In this document: positions 44,482-52,818 of the stretch, piece after piece
How positions within the stretch are numbered: the stretch's first letter is position 1
Layout: each line of letters starts with the position of its first letter
Source: Sediminispirochaeta smaragdinae DSM 11293
GTDB taxonomy: Bacteria > Spirochaetota > Spirochaetia > DSM-16054 > Sediminispirochaetaceae
Length of the DNA stretch: 64,000 nt
NCBI RefSeq assembly: GCF_000143985.1
Contig: NC_014364.1
Coordinates: 1,240,001-1,304,000, forward strand
Direction: 5' to 3'
Position numbers and translations under genes: made by a program
The notes under the pieces: model-generated
Seen by the model: only the letters and a program-made list of their open reading frames with translations
Told to the model about the DNA's origin: nothing
Database searches by the model: none

Positions 44482-46818
44482 GTGAATAAGAATATTGGTG
44501 TTTTCACCGCTGAGTTGAATGATGCCTACCAGTCGGCCGTCTGGAAGGGCATCGTTTCTCAGGCCCAGACCCGTGAACTGGGTCTGGTCTGCTTCCTTGG
44601 TTCCAGGGTCAAGTCGCCCATCGCAACGGAACAATGTTCGAATATTGCATATTCCCTTGCGGATAAGGAGAATATCGACGGCTTAATCATCATTTCATCG
44701 GCGATTTCCACCTATCTCGATTTTCAGGCGGTTACGGAGCTTTTCCGCATACGAAGCGACCTTCCGCAGGTCTCTGTTGGCTTGGGAATACCCGGGATTC
44801 CAAGCATTATCGTGGACGGCAGAATCGGTATGGTCTCTGTCATACGACATCTGATAGAAGTTCATGCCAAGCGTTCCTTTGCCCTTATCTCGGGACCTTC
44901 CGGGCATCTTGAAGCAGATGCCCGGAAGAAGGCCTTTTTCGATACCCTGGCCGATTATGATATCACCTTCGACCGGCGGCTCATGGTCGAAGGAAGTTTT
45001 GAGCAGCGGTCCGGAAGCAGGGGGGTAAGAGCCCTGCTTGCCGAAGGTATCCCCTTTGATGCGCTGGTTTGTCTGAATGATAAAATGGCCTTGGGAGCAT
45101 TGGACGAGCTGTCGAGGCATGGTATTTCCGTCCCTGATGATGTGGCCCTGGTAGGATTCGACGGCATCGAGGAAGCCCTTTTTTGCCAGCCCCCGCTGAC
45201 GACGGTTCGTCAGCCCTTATTTGAACTTGGTGCGGCCGCAGTAGAAGAGGTGTGTGCACTCATCCAGGGAGGCAAGGGGCAGAATCGCTATCTTAACAGC
45301 AGTGTTAGGGTCGGTGAATCCTGTGGCTGTCGCCATAGCTGGATTCCCGAGGCTGCAGCGATGGACTCCTTCTCGAAAGATCTGGATGAACCGGACCGTG
45401 ATACCATGGCCCTGCTGCGTTCTCTCATCTTTGAAGAAAATGCACCGGCATTTCTGGAGTTCCTGGAAAGGGAAGCGACGTCCGATACCTACAGCGGGCG
45501 GGACCTGCGGCGACTTCATACTCTCTTGTATGCCGTACAGGAAGAGCTCCTGTCGGACGATGAATCCGGAGATCGGTCTATCCTGCGTCGACGGCTGCGG
45601 CTTATATCGACGGGCCTGAGCCGCCTTGCGGAGCTGACAACGAGGATTCTCTCTTCCCGGAGACTTAAGGAGATGGAACGTAATTTCCTCGCACGCTCGA
45701 TCGGTGCCGCCCTTGCCGAGGCCTTTGAGATGGACAGTATTGTCAAAACCCTCTCAAAAGGCTTGGTGAGCCTTGGTTTTTCCGAAGCCTATCTTGTCAT
45801 CTTTCTTGATTCCCGGGATGGCAAGGAGCTCTCAAGGGTCTTTCCCCTGCCCCTTGAAGGGGATGACCCGACGGCGAAGGGCTATGTTTTCAAGACCACC
45901 TCACTCCTTCCTGATCAAATTGATTTCGACTGGAAGCGAAAACAGTGGGTTCTCAAACCTCTTGTCTACCAGCATGAGCCTCTGGGCTATATCCTTTTAC
46001 CGGTGGCGGTGGATGATCCGGCCCTTTACGATCTCTTGAGTAAACAGATATCCAGTACCGTAAAGGGAGCCCGGCTCCTTGAGCAGGTACGCACTCATGA
46101 GAAGAGCCTGGAAGAAGAGGTTTCGCGGCGGACCGCGGAGTTGACCAAGACCAATGAGTGTTTACAAACCGAGGTGGATAAGCGCATCAGGCTTGAGCAG
46201 GAAGTGATCGATATCTCTAACAATACCATGAACCGTATAGGCCAGGATCTTCATGACGACCTGTGTCAGCACCTTGCCGGGATCTCTATGATCACCGAAG
46301 CACTGAAGAATTCGCTGGATCCCGGCAGCCACCCCTACGAGGTATGCACTCAAATAAACGACTTGATTAGCAACTCTGTCGACCGGGCGAAGGGCATAGC
46401 GAGGGGACTCGTTCCTGTGGGACTGAAGGAGAACGGATTTATCGCGGCTGTCGATACCCTGCTTGCGGCCTTGGGAAAGGGGAATACGATTGATATGCGT
46501 CTTGAGCGCTCCCCGGATTTTTTCCTGAAAAACGACGATCGTGCCCTCCAGCTTTATAGAATTGTTCAGGAAGCTTTATCAAATTCAATAAAGCATGCAA
46601 ACTGCTCGCATATTGTGGTAAAACTACATACGCAGCAAAAGGGAAACGGGCGGCTGATTGAGATTATCGATGACGGCACAGGCTTTTCCGATAAAGGTGA
46701 AGGTGATGGCATGGGATTGAAGATTATGCGATATCGTGCCGAGAAGGCTCAGGTGCATCTGCTGATCAGGAATATGGAACCTGGGACAACTATTTCCTGT
46801 CTGATACCACAAGGATAA
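44482..46818 (+). CDS. Cytoplasmic sensor histidine kinase with LacI-type sugar-binding domain
   Basis: A 778-residue soluble kinase of unusual build. Residues 1-290 are a periplasmic-binding-protein-like fold of the LacI/GalR type (NIGVFTAELNDAYQSAVWKG, VPDDVALVGFDGIEEA, LTTVRQP) without the LacI DNA-binding headpiece, followed by ESCGC at about 278-282. A helical and GAF-like region and a coiled coil (RTHEKSLEEEVSRRTAEL) lead to a HisKA_3 core (IGQDLHDDLCQHLAG, His591) and HATPase_c (EALSNSIKHA, DDGTGF, GLKIMRYRA). No membrane helix or signal peptide is visible. It should sense an imported sugar in the cytoplasm and phosphorylate the NarL-type regulator next to it. GTG 44482 is my choice; an upstream TTG at 44434 is possible. 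Confidence 0.85.
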   Translation: MNKNIGVFTAELNDAYQSAVWKGIVSQAQTRELGLVCFLGSRVKSPIATEQCSNIAYSLADKENIDGLIIISSAISTYLDFQAVTELFRIRSDLPQVSVGLGIPGIPSIIVDGRIGMVSVIRHLIEVHAKRSFALISGPSGHLEADARKKAFFDTLADYDITFDRRLMVEGSFEQRSGSRGVRALLAEGIPFDALVCLNDKMALGALDELSRHGISVPDDVALVGFDGIEEALFCQPPLTTVRQPLFELGAAAVEEVCALIQGGKGQNRYLNSSVRVGESCGCRHSWIPEAAAMDSFSKDLDEPDRDTMALLRSLIFEENAPAFLEFLEREATSDTYSGRDLRRLHTLLYAVQEELLSDDESGDRSILRRRLRLISTGLSRLAELTTRILSSRRLKEMERNFLARSIGAALAEAFEMDSIVKTLSKGLVSLGFSEAYLVIFLDSRDGKELSRVFPLPLEGDDPTAKGYVFKTTSLLPDQIDFDWKRKQWVLKPLVYQHEPLGYILLPVAVDDPALYDLLSKQISSTVKGARLLEQVRTHEKSLEEEVSRRTAELTKTNECLQTEVDKRIRLEQEVIDISNNTMNRIGQDLHDDLCQHLAGISMITEALKNSLDPGSHPYEVCTQINDLISNSVDRAKGIARGLVPVGLKENGFIAAVDTLLAALGKGNTIDMRLERSPDFFLKNDDRALQLYRIVQEALSNSIKHANCSHIVVKLHTQQKGNGRLIEIIDDGTGFSDKGEGDGMGLKIMRYRAEKAQVHLLIRNMEPGTTISCLIPQG

Positions 46819-46827
46819 TAAAAAGAT

Positions 46828-47481
46828 ATGAGAAACAGCGTCAGATTCTTGGTTGTTGATGATCATCCTGTTTTCCGACAGGGGCTTGTTGTCCTTCTTT
46901 CCAGTAATCCCCGTTATGAAATTTGTGGTCAGGCCGGGACAATTGAAGAGGCTCTCGATATCTGTCGGGACAAGCTCCCTGATATTGCCCTTGTCGACAT
47001 ATCCCTTTCCCATCAGAATGGACTCGATTTGATTCATCGCTTTAAGTCTTTAGATCCCGATATGCCGATTCTCATTATTTCTATGCATGATGAATTGGTG
47101 TATGCCGAACGGGCCTTAAAATCGGGTGCAAGCGGTTATGTCATGAAGCAGGAGGCCGCGGCCGTGATGCTCGACGCCGTGAAAACGGTTCTTGCGGGGA
47201 AGATTTATGTGTCGCCGGTCATGAACGAACGGCTGCTTGCAACTGTTTTTGGCCAGAGAGAAGAGCGGGACGACCTAGTCAATCTGTTGAGCGATCGGGA
47301 ATTCGAGGTTCTGGAATATATCGGCCAAGGCTATGGGGCTAGTGAGATATCACGAATTCTCAATCTTTCGGTGAAGACGGTAAACACCTATAGAGACCAT
47401 ATCAAAGAAAAGATGAATTTCGACACCGCAGCGGCGATACGCAGATATGCTGTAAAATGGTGGCAGAGTCGCAGGCCTTGA
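46828..47481 (+). CDS. NarL/LuxR-family response regulator
   Basis: A 217-residue response regulator: receiver domain with acidic pair Asp11-Asp12 and phosphoacceptor Asp57 (IALVDISLS), then a LuxR-type helix-turn-helix (LSDREFEVLEYIGQGYGASE, NLSVKTVNTYRDHIKEK, about 152-200). It starts nine bases after the LacI-like kinase and is surely its partner; it probably activates the transporter/GH3 operon in which it lies. Confidence 0.93.
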   Translation: MRNSVRFLVVDDHPVFRQGLVVLLSSNPRYEICGQAGTIEEALDICRDKLPDIALVDISLSHQNGLDLIHRFKSLDPDMPILIISMHDELVYAERALKSGASGYVMKQEAAAVMLDAVKTVLAGKIYVSPVMNERLLATVFGQREERDDLVNLLSDREFEVLEYIGQGYGASEISRILNLSVKTVNTYRDHIKEKMNFDTAAAIRRYAVKWWQSRRP

Positions 47482-47483
47482 TC

Positions 47484-48116
47484 ATGGAAAAGCTTTGCGC
47501 CCTCACCTTTGATGACGGCCCCGATACCGAAAAGAGTTCGAAGGTTCTTGATCGTCTCGAAACCTATGGTATTCCTGCCTCTTTTTTTGTCGTCGGCAAC
47601 CTTATTAGCGACGAAAGCCGTCCTGTTCTGCAGCGTGCCCGCTCTCTTTCGTGTGAGATCGAAAATCACGGCTGGAGTTACGATCCCATGGATACAATGA
47701 ATGCCGAAGAGATCGTACATTCGGTTTCCGCATGTTCGAATGCAATCAGGAAGGCCATCGGTGAGGAGCCCTGTTTTTTCCGTCCCCCAAATCTCGCTCT
47801 TTCTGCTGCCATGTTTGAAGTCGTGCCCTATCCCATGATCGGCGGAATTGCAGCTATGGACTGGCAAGGATGTCATACCACGGCCCGGCAGCGGGCGGAC
47901 AAGATCCTTTCTCAGATCTGCGACGGTGCCATCCTTCTTTTACACGATGTCCAGCCCGACCCGCATCCGACCCCCCAGGCCCTTGATCTGCTGCTTCCCG
48001 CGTTAGGTCATCTCGATTACCGTTGTGTGAGTCTTCGAACCCTTTTTTCCCTTAGGGGAGGGCTTCCCCCCCCGGGAGAGAGGACGCTGTGGAAGATAGT
48101 TCCTCCGCTCTGCTGA
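47484..48116 (+). CDS. Polysaccharide deacetylase-like protein (CE4) with altered metal motif
   Basis: A 210-residue NodB-fold protein. Motif 1 TFDDGPD (Asp10-Asp11), motif 3 RPPN, motif 4 MDWQG and motif 5 ILLLHDVQPD are present. Motif 2, normally H-S/T-x-x-H, here reads ENHGWSYDPMD, so the second histidine metal ligand is not at its usual place and the active metal site may be changed. No signal peptide is visible, whereas most CE4 enzymes are exported. The start is ATG 47484, two bases after the regulator stop; ribosome-site signal is weak (GCAGG), pointing to coupled translation. It may deacetylate an imported, acetylated oligosaccharide. An upstream in-frame ATG at 47457 is an alternative. 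Confidence 0.78.
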   Translation: MEKLCALTFDDGPDTEKSSKVLDRLETYGIPASFFVVGNLISDESRPVLQRARSLSCEIENHGWSYDPMDTMNAEEIVHSVSACSNAIRKAIGEEPCFFRPPNLALSAAMFEVVPYPMIGGIAAMDWQGCHTTARQRADKILSQICDGAILLLHDVQPDPHPTPQALDLLLPALGHLDYRCVSLRTLFSLRGGLPPPGERTLWKIVPPLC

Positions 48117-48167
48117 TCTTGTAAGCTGGTCTATCTTTGAGACGCGTAGGCGTGAAGGGCGGGGGGC

Positions 48168-49550
48168 TTACGCATTCCTGATCACCCTGTCGCAGACCCG
48201 TTCGGCCTCTTGCGCAACCGTTTCCTCCTCGATACCGGTGAGCCTTCCCTCGGCATAGACAACCCTGCCATGTACCATGGTGAGCCAGACCGGACCGGTG
48301 ACAGCGACCCTGGCAAGAAGGTTTGCCGGATCGTGGAGAGCCCCCGCAAGTTCGAGGCTCCGGGCATCGACAAGAAACAAATCCGCCCCCTTTCCCTCTT
48401 CGATGCTTCCGATATCCTCTCTTCCCATCATGGCGGCACCTTCGACAGTGGCGATTTTCAGCATCTCGTATGCACTTACCGCGCCGCCCCGCTGCTTACT
48501 GTGGTAGCTCTGCATCAAATAGGCCATGCGCAGGGAATCAAGCAGGTTCGATCCGTCGTTTGTTGCCGAACCATCGCAGCCGAGACTCACTCTCATTCCC
48601 GCTTTCTGCATCGCCTTCATATCGATGATGGGAAAACCTCCCAGGGTGGCAGGAGCAGGGCAGTGGGACAGGCCCGTTCCGCTTTCCGCCATTACCCTAT
48701 ACTCCGCAGGCGTAAGCTCCCAGCCGTGGGCGAACCAGACGTCGGGTCCGAGAAAGCCGAGCTCCCGGCACCAGGCAAGGCTCCTTGTTCCCCATCGGTC
48801 GACCATCATCTCGTTTTCCCCCTCACCCAGATGGGTATGGAGAAAGACCCCTTTGTCCCGGGCAAGGCGCAGGGATTCGGTAAAGGTCTCCTTGCTGCAA
48901 TTGATCGGCTGGCAGGGAGCGACGACGATTTGTCGCATGCTATAGGGGTTCGGATCGTGATAGATATCGATGAGCCGCTGGCAATCCTCAAGAAATTCAT
49001 CGGTGGTTTCGATCATCTCTTCCGGAACATTGCTTCCCTGATTTTGAGGCAGGGTGTTGGCGCCCCGTCCTGCATGGAAACGGATACCGATCTGGGCGGC
49101 GGCCTCCATTTGCCGGTCTATCAGATTTTTTCCTGCCGATCGCGGAAAACAGTACTGGTGATCGAAGGCCGTGGTACAGCCGTGTTTTACCAGATCGGCC
49201 ATGGCCGTAAGGGATGAGTAGTAGATGACATCGGCATCGACACGCTTGAAGGTCTGATAGATCTTTCCGATCCAGTCGGGAACGGTCATGTTGGGATAAT
49301 CGATGGAGGTGAGGTTTCTCACAAAGGTCTGGAAGAAGTGATGGTGGGTGTTGATCAGTCCCGGGTAGAGAAATTTCCCCTTTGCCTCAATACACTGTGC
49401 GCCTTCTGCCTCCGGGGATTTCTCCAGATCCTTTCCAATACGGAGGATGCGACCTCCCTCTATCAGGATATCGCTGTCACGGTATATGGTATCCTTCTTA
49501 TCGCAGCTTACGATTGCCAGGGCGTCTTTGATGAGCGTTTTCTTTTTCAC
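48168..49550 (-). CDS. 8-oxoguanine deaminase-like amidohydrolase (ATZ/TRZ family)
   Basis: A 460-residue metal-dependent deaminase of the amidohydrolase superfamily. Metal and substrate residues are in order: His69/His71 in INTHHHFF, HTHLGEGENEMM, FAHGWELTPAE and LGCDGSATNDGS. These match the 8-oxoguanine deaminase / hydroxychlorotriazine hydrolase group. The GTG at 49550 with GGAGG eight bases upstream is chosen; the frame extends to 49595 without support. It is flanked by sugar operons but related in purpose to none of them; purine salvage is the best guess. The region 49551-49774 between it and the next operon contains a TACAAT hexamer (49674-49679) on the plus strand but no clear -35. 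Confidence 0.88.
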   Translation of the reverse strand: MKKKTLIKDALAIVSCDKKDTIYRDSDILIEGGRILRIGKDLEKSPEAEGAQCIEAKGKFLYPGLINTHHHFFQTFVRNLTSIDYPNMTVPDWIGKIYQTFKRVDADVIYYSSLTAMADLVKHGCTTAFDHQYCFPRSAGKNLIDRQMEAAAQIGIRFHAGRGANTLPQNQGSNVPEEMIETTDEFLEDCQRLIDIYHDPNPYSMRQIVVAPCQPINCSKETFTESLRLARDKGVFLHTHLGEGENEMMVDRWGTRSLAWCRELGFLGPDVWFAHGWELTPAEYRVMAESGTGLSHCPAPATLGGFPIIDMKAMQKAGMRVSLGCDGSATNDGSNLLDSLRMAYLMQSYHSKQRGGAVSAYEMLKIATVEGAAMMGREDIGSIEEGKGADLFLVDARSLELAGALHDPANLLARVAVTGPVWLTMVHGRVVYAEGRLTGIEEETVAQEAERVCDRVIRNA

Positions 49551-49774
49551 GAAGCTTTCCTCCGATACATCCTTGAATTTGCGGCAGGCAGACAAAGGGG
49601 GGAGGAGCCGTATGTGAGGCTATGCCAAAAGGGGGAAAGCTGTCAAGGTGCCGCCAAAACTGTTCGGTTTTTCCGCTACAATATCACAAAATGTATATTT
49701 TCCCATTAAAAAATGGAATGAAATTGCTGTATTGCCCATGCTATTTTTATTCAAGCGGCAGAAAGGAGGATGAG

Positions 49775-50662
49775 ATGGGGAGAGGGGTGCGTCAGAACAG
49801 CATATGGGAGCATCTGTTTTTTCTCGGTCCGGCGACGATTCTGTTTTTTGTTATTGTTTTTGTTCCCTTTGTGACGGGCTTTATTCATTCATTTAGTGAT
49901 TGGAACGGTATAACAAAAGAACTATCGTTTATCGGCCTTGAAAATTATAAGAATATCTTTACACGGCAGTCTGATTTTCTGCGTACCTTTTGGTTTACCT
50001 TACGTTTTGCCGTTGTGCAGGTTTTCCTGGTCATGGTTATCGGTGTGGCACTTGCCGTGGTTTTGGTCAGGCCCCTTAAATTTCGTGATGCACTGAGGGC
50101 CTCTTTTTATCTTCCCCAAACGATCGGGGGCCTGGTCCTCGGTTTTATCTGGCAGTTCATCTTCATCAACGGTTTCCCCGCTTTCGGGACCCTTTTTCAT
50201 CTTGATTTTATGCAGCTTCCCTGGCTCGGGACCGAAGAGACCGCCTTTACCGCCTTGATCATTGTCAGTACCTGGCAAAATGTGGGGTATGTCATGGTCA
50301 TCATGACCGCCGCTCTCATGGGAATTTCTCGGGATGTTCTGGAATCAGCCGAGATCGACGGTGCCGGTACCTTTCGTACCCTTTTCAGAATCAAACTTCC
50401 CATCTGCATGCCTTTCATCACGGTGGCGCTGTTCTGGAGTACCGCAAATGTTTTCAAGATGTTCGAGCTCAATCTATCACTGACAAAGGGAGGGCCCTAT
50501 GGTTCAACGGTATCCATGGCCCTGGGGATCTACAACGATGCCTTCGTCAAGAATCGCTACGGCCTGGCGTCCGCCGAATCTGTCATATTTTTCCTCATCA
50601 TATTGATCATTACCTCGATTCAGTTGCTTGTGACTAGAAAGAAAGAGGAGGCCTACGCATGA
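49775..50662 (+). CDS. Sugar ABC transporter permease (MalF/UgpA-like)
   Basis: A 295-residue CUT1 permease with six membrane segments and the EAA loop ESAEIDGAGTFRTLFRIKLP. ATG 49775 follows AAGGAGGA; a longer frame reaching 49622 lacks membrane logic and ribosome signal. It is the first gene of a permease, permease, binding protein, GH3 operon, an order unlike the other three clusters, where the binding protein comes first. It overlaps the next permease by four bases. Confidence 0.9.
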   Translation: MGRGVRQNSIWEHLFFLGPATILFFVIVFVPFVTGFIHSFSDWNGITKELSFIGLENYKNIFTRQSDFLRTFWFTLRFAVVQVFLVMVIGVALAVVLVRPLKFRDALRASFYLPQTIGGLVLGFIWQFIFINGFPAFGTLFHLDFMQLPWLGTEETAFTALIIVSTWQNVGYVMVIMTAALMGISRDVLESAEIDGAGTFRTLFRIKLPICMPFITVALFWSTANVFKMFELNLSLTKGGPYGSTVSMALGIYNDAFVKNRYGLASAESVIFFLIILIITSIQLLVTRKKEEAYA

Positions 50663-51498
50663 ACGGCATGAACGGGAGGCAGACCATCTCGTCGATGATC
50701 CTCTATGTGATTATGTTTATAGCGGCCTTTCTTTTTCTTTTCCCGCTACTGTTCGTCTTTCTCAACTCTTTAAAACCATTGCAGGAGATCATTTCTCATC
50801 CCCTTTCTCTGCCAACGAAACTTGTATGGAGCAATTATACGAACGCCTGGAAGATCGTGAATTTCCCTCTTCTGTTCAAGAATACCTTTATCGTCACCCT
50901 CTTTTCCCTTTTGGGAATCATCCTTTTTGCCACGATGGTGGCCTGGTGGCATGTCAGGCATCCTTCTCGCTATTCGAAGATTTTGACGACGGCCATCATC
51001 ATGTCGATCCTGATTCCCTTTGCATCCATCATGATTCCCCTTGTGCAGGTCCTCGGTCGTATCGGCATAAACAATACCCTCTTCGGGGCTGTGCTTACCT
51101 ATTGGGGGATCGGACTGGCCTTTGCCTATTTTCTGATGAGGGGAGCTGTCATGGCTCTTCCCGCTGAACTTGAAGAGGCTGCAAAGATCGACGGATATGG
51201 GACCATCCCTATCTTCTTTACCATCGTTCTGCCGCTTTTGGCTCCCACAATGATGAGTGTCCTTGTGATGGACGGGTTCTGGATCTGGAATGACGTCATG
51301 GTGCCCCTGATCGTTATCAATAACCATGCCCTGAGTACGATCCAGCTTGGTATCAATAGATTATTCGGCATGTATAACAGTAGATGGGAGGTCGCATTGC
51401 CCGCTTTGGTCTTGAGTATGATTCCCATCCTGGTGGTTTTCATTGCCGCTCAGAAAAAGATTATGGCGGGAATCCTCTCTGGTGCGGTGAAAGGATAG
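50659..51498 (+). CDS. Sugar ABC transporter permease (MalG-like)
   Basis: A 279-residue CUT1 permease, partner of the preceding one, with the EAA loop EAAKIDGYGTIPIFFTIVLP and the C-terminal GILSGAVKG. Its start overlaps the upstream stop (ATGA). The binding-protein gene follows after 31 bases. No hairpin is seen in that gap. Confidence 0.9.
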   Translation: MNGMNGRQTISSMILYVIMFIAAFLFLFPLLFVFLNSLKPLQEIISHPLSLPTKLVWSNYTNAWKIVNFPLLFKNTFIVTLFSLLGIILFATMVAWWHVRHPSRYSKILTTAIIMSILIPFASIMIPLVQVLGRIGINNTLFGAVLTYWGIGLAFAYFLMRGAVMALPAELEEAAKIDGYGTIPIFFTIVLPLLAPTMMSVLVMDGFWIWNDVMVPLIVINNHALSTIQLGINRLFGMYNSRWEVALPALVLSMIPILVVFIAAQKKIMAGILSGAVKG

Positions 51499-51529
51499 TG
51501 TTGGAAATGCTATTTCAAAGGAGGAATAT

Positions 51530-52795
51530 ATGAAAATAGCTAAGGGTCTATGCCTAGTATGCTTTGCAGCGGTGTTGCTTTCGCCGCTCATGGCCGGAGG
51601 TCAGGCCGATTCGTCGCAGGCCTCGGGTGGCAAAACGACGATCTTTCTCTCTCAGAGCAAAATCGAGATTGATCAGGCCCTTCGTGATGTAACTACACGC
51701 TATAGCGAGTTGCATCCGAATGTGGAATTTGTCATCGAGTCTTTGAGTGACAATTATACGACCAGCCTTCGTACCAAATTCGCCGGAGGCCAGGCCCCTG
51801 ATATCTTTATGATATTGGGTGGTTCGGAACTCGATCTCTGGCAGTCCCGTCTTGAGGACCTCAGCGATCAGCCTTGGGTTTCCGATATGGTACCGCTGGC
51901 AAAAGAGGGCATAAGCGCCGCCGACGGTACGGTGTACGGCTTTCCCGTATCGGTAGAGGGCTACGGCTATGTCTACAACAAGCGGCTCTTTGCCGAGGCG
52001 GGCATCACCTCGGTCCCGAAGACCTTCACCGAATTACAGCGTGCCGTTGAAAAACTGAAGCAGGCGGGAATACAGCCCCTTGCAGGTACCTACATGGATT
52101 GGTATCAGGCGGGAATGTTTCTGGTAAATATGGGAATTGCCAGGCAGCCCGATCCCCTTGCCTTCATACAGGGCTTAAACGATGGAAGCGAAACCTTTGT
52201 CGGAAACGAAATCTTCGAGGAGGTTGCCAATTTCATCCTCTACGATTTCTCTCAGTGCGAATCTCCCCTGAACACCGGCTTTAATCAGCAGACAGCCCTC
52301 CTGTTCAGTGAGTCTATTGCCATGACCCTTGGAGGAAACTGGCTTCAGCCCTCCATCGATAGTGCCAACCCCGATATGCAGGTTGGTTTGATACCGATGC
52401 CGATCAACGATGATGTTGCAAGCAACGACAAGCTCTATGCCGGAGTTACGGGATACTGGGTCATTAATAAAGAATCTCCGGCGAAAGAAGAGGCCAAAGC
52501 CTTCCTTACCTGGCTTGCAACGAGCGAAGAGGGACGGAAAGCGATGACGGACCAGCTCCTTTTTATCCCGGCCTTCACCAGCTTCGAAGCAAATCCCGAC
52601 AAGGTAGGGGCCTTGAGTTCGGATCTCTCCCGCTATGCAAGCCAGGGGAAGGTCTATGGCATCTACAATTCCATGTACCCGGCAGGCGGGGCGGAATACT
52701 TCGGAAATGCGGTTCAGAAGCTTGTGGCGGGAAAACTCGATGTCCCCGGCTTTCTCGAAGAGCTGCAAACACGCTGGGATCAGTTAAAGAGATAG
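51530..52795 (+). CDS. Sugar ABC transporter substrate-binding protein (CUT1, family 1)
   Basis: A 421-residue family 1 solute-binding protein. Signal peptide GLCLVCFAAVLLSPLMAGG; mature part with FAGGQAPDIFMILGGSE and a C-terminal lobe motif GKLDVPGFLEELQTRW. AAAGGAGG lies eight bases before ATG 51530. It follows the two permease genes and precedes a GH3 gene by 23 bases. By context it binds a beta-glucoside-type oligosaccharide. The lack of a stem-loop on either side distinguishes it from the other three binding-protein genes. Confidence 0.9.
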   Translation: MKIAKGLCLVCFAAVLLSPLMAGGQADSSQASGGKTTIFLSQSKIEIDQALRDVTTRYSELHPNVEFVIESLSDNYTTSLRTKFAGGQAPDIFMILGGSELDLWQSRLEDLSDQPWVSDMVPLAKEGISAADGTVYGFPVSVEGYGYVYNKRLFAEAGITSVPKTFTELQRAVEKLKQAGIQPLAGTYMDWYQAGMFLVNMGIARQPDPLAFIQGLNDGSETFVGNEIFEEVANFILYDFSQCESPLNTGFNQQTALLFSESIAMTLGGNWLQPSIDSANPDMQVGLIPMPINDDVASNDKLYAGVTGYWVINKESPAKEEAKAFLTWLATSEEGRKAMTDQLLFIPAFTSFEANPDKVGALSSDLSRYASQGKVYGIYNSMYPAGGAEYFGNAVQKLVAGKLDVPGFLEELQTRWDQLKR

Positions 52796-52818
52796 GATAA
52801 AGGGATAGGAACAGAGGA

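Noticed and set aside
48210-49217. Long plus-strand open frame opposite the amidohydrolase gene
   Set aside because: It lies entirely antisense to a gene with intact metal motifs, has no recognisable domain or ribosome site, and is explained by codon bias of the real gene.
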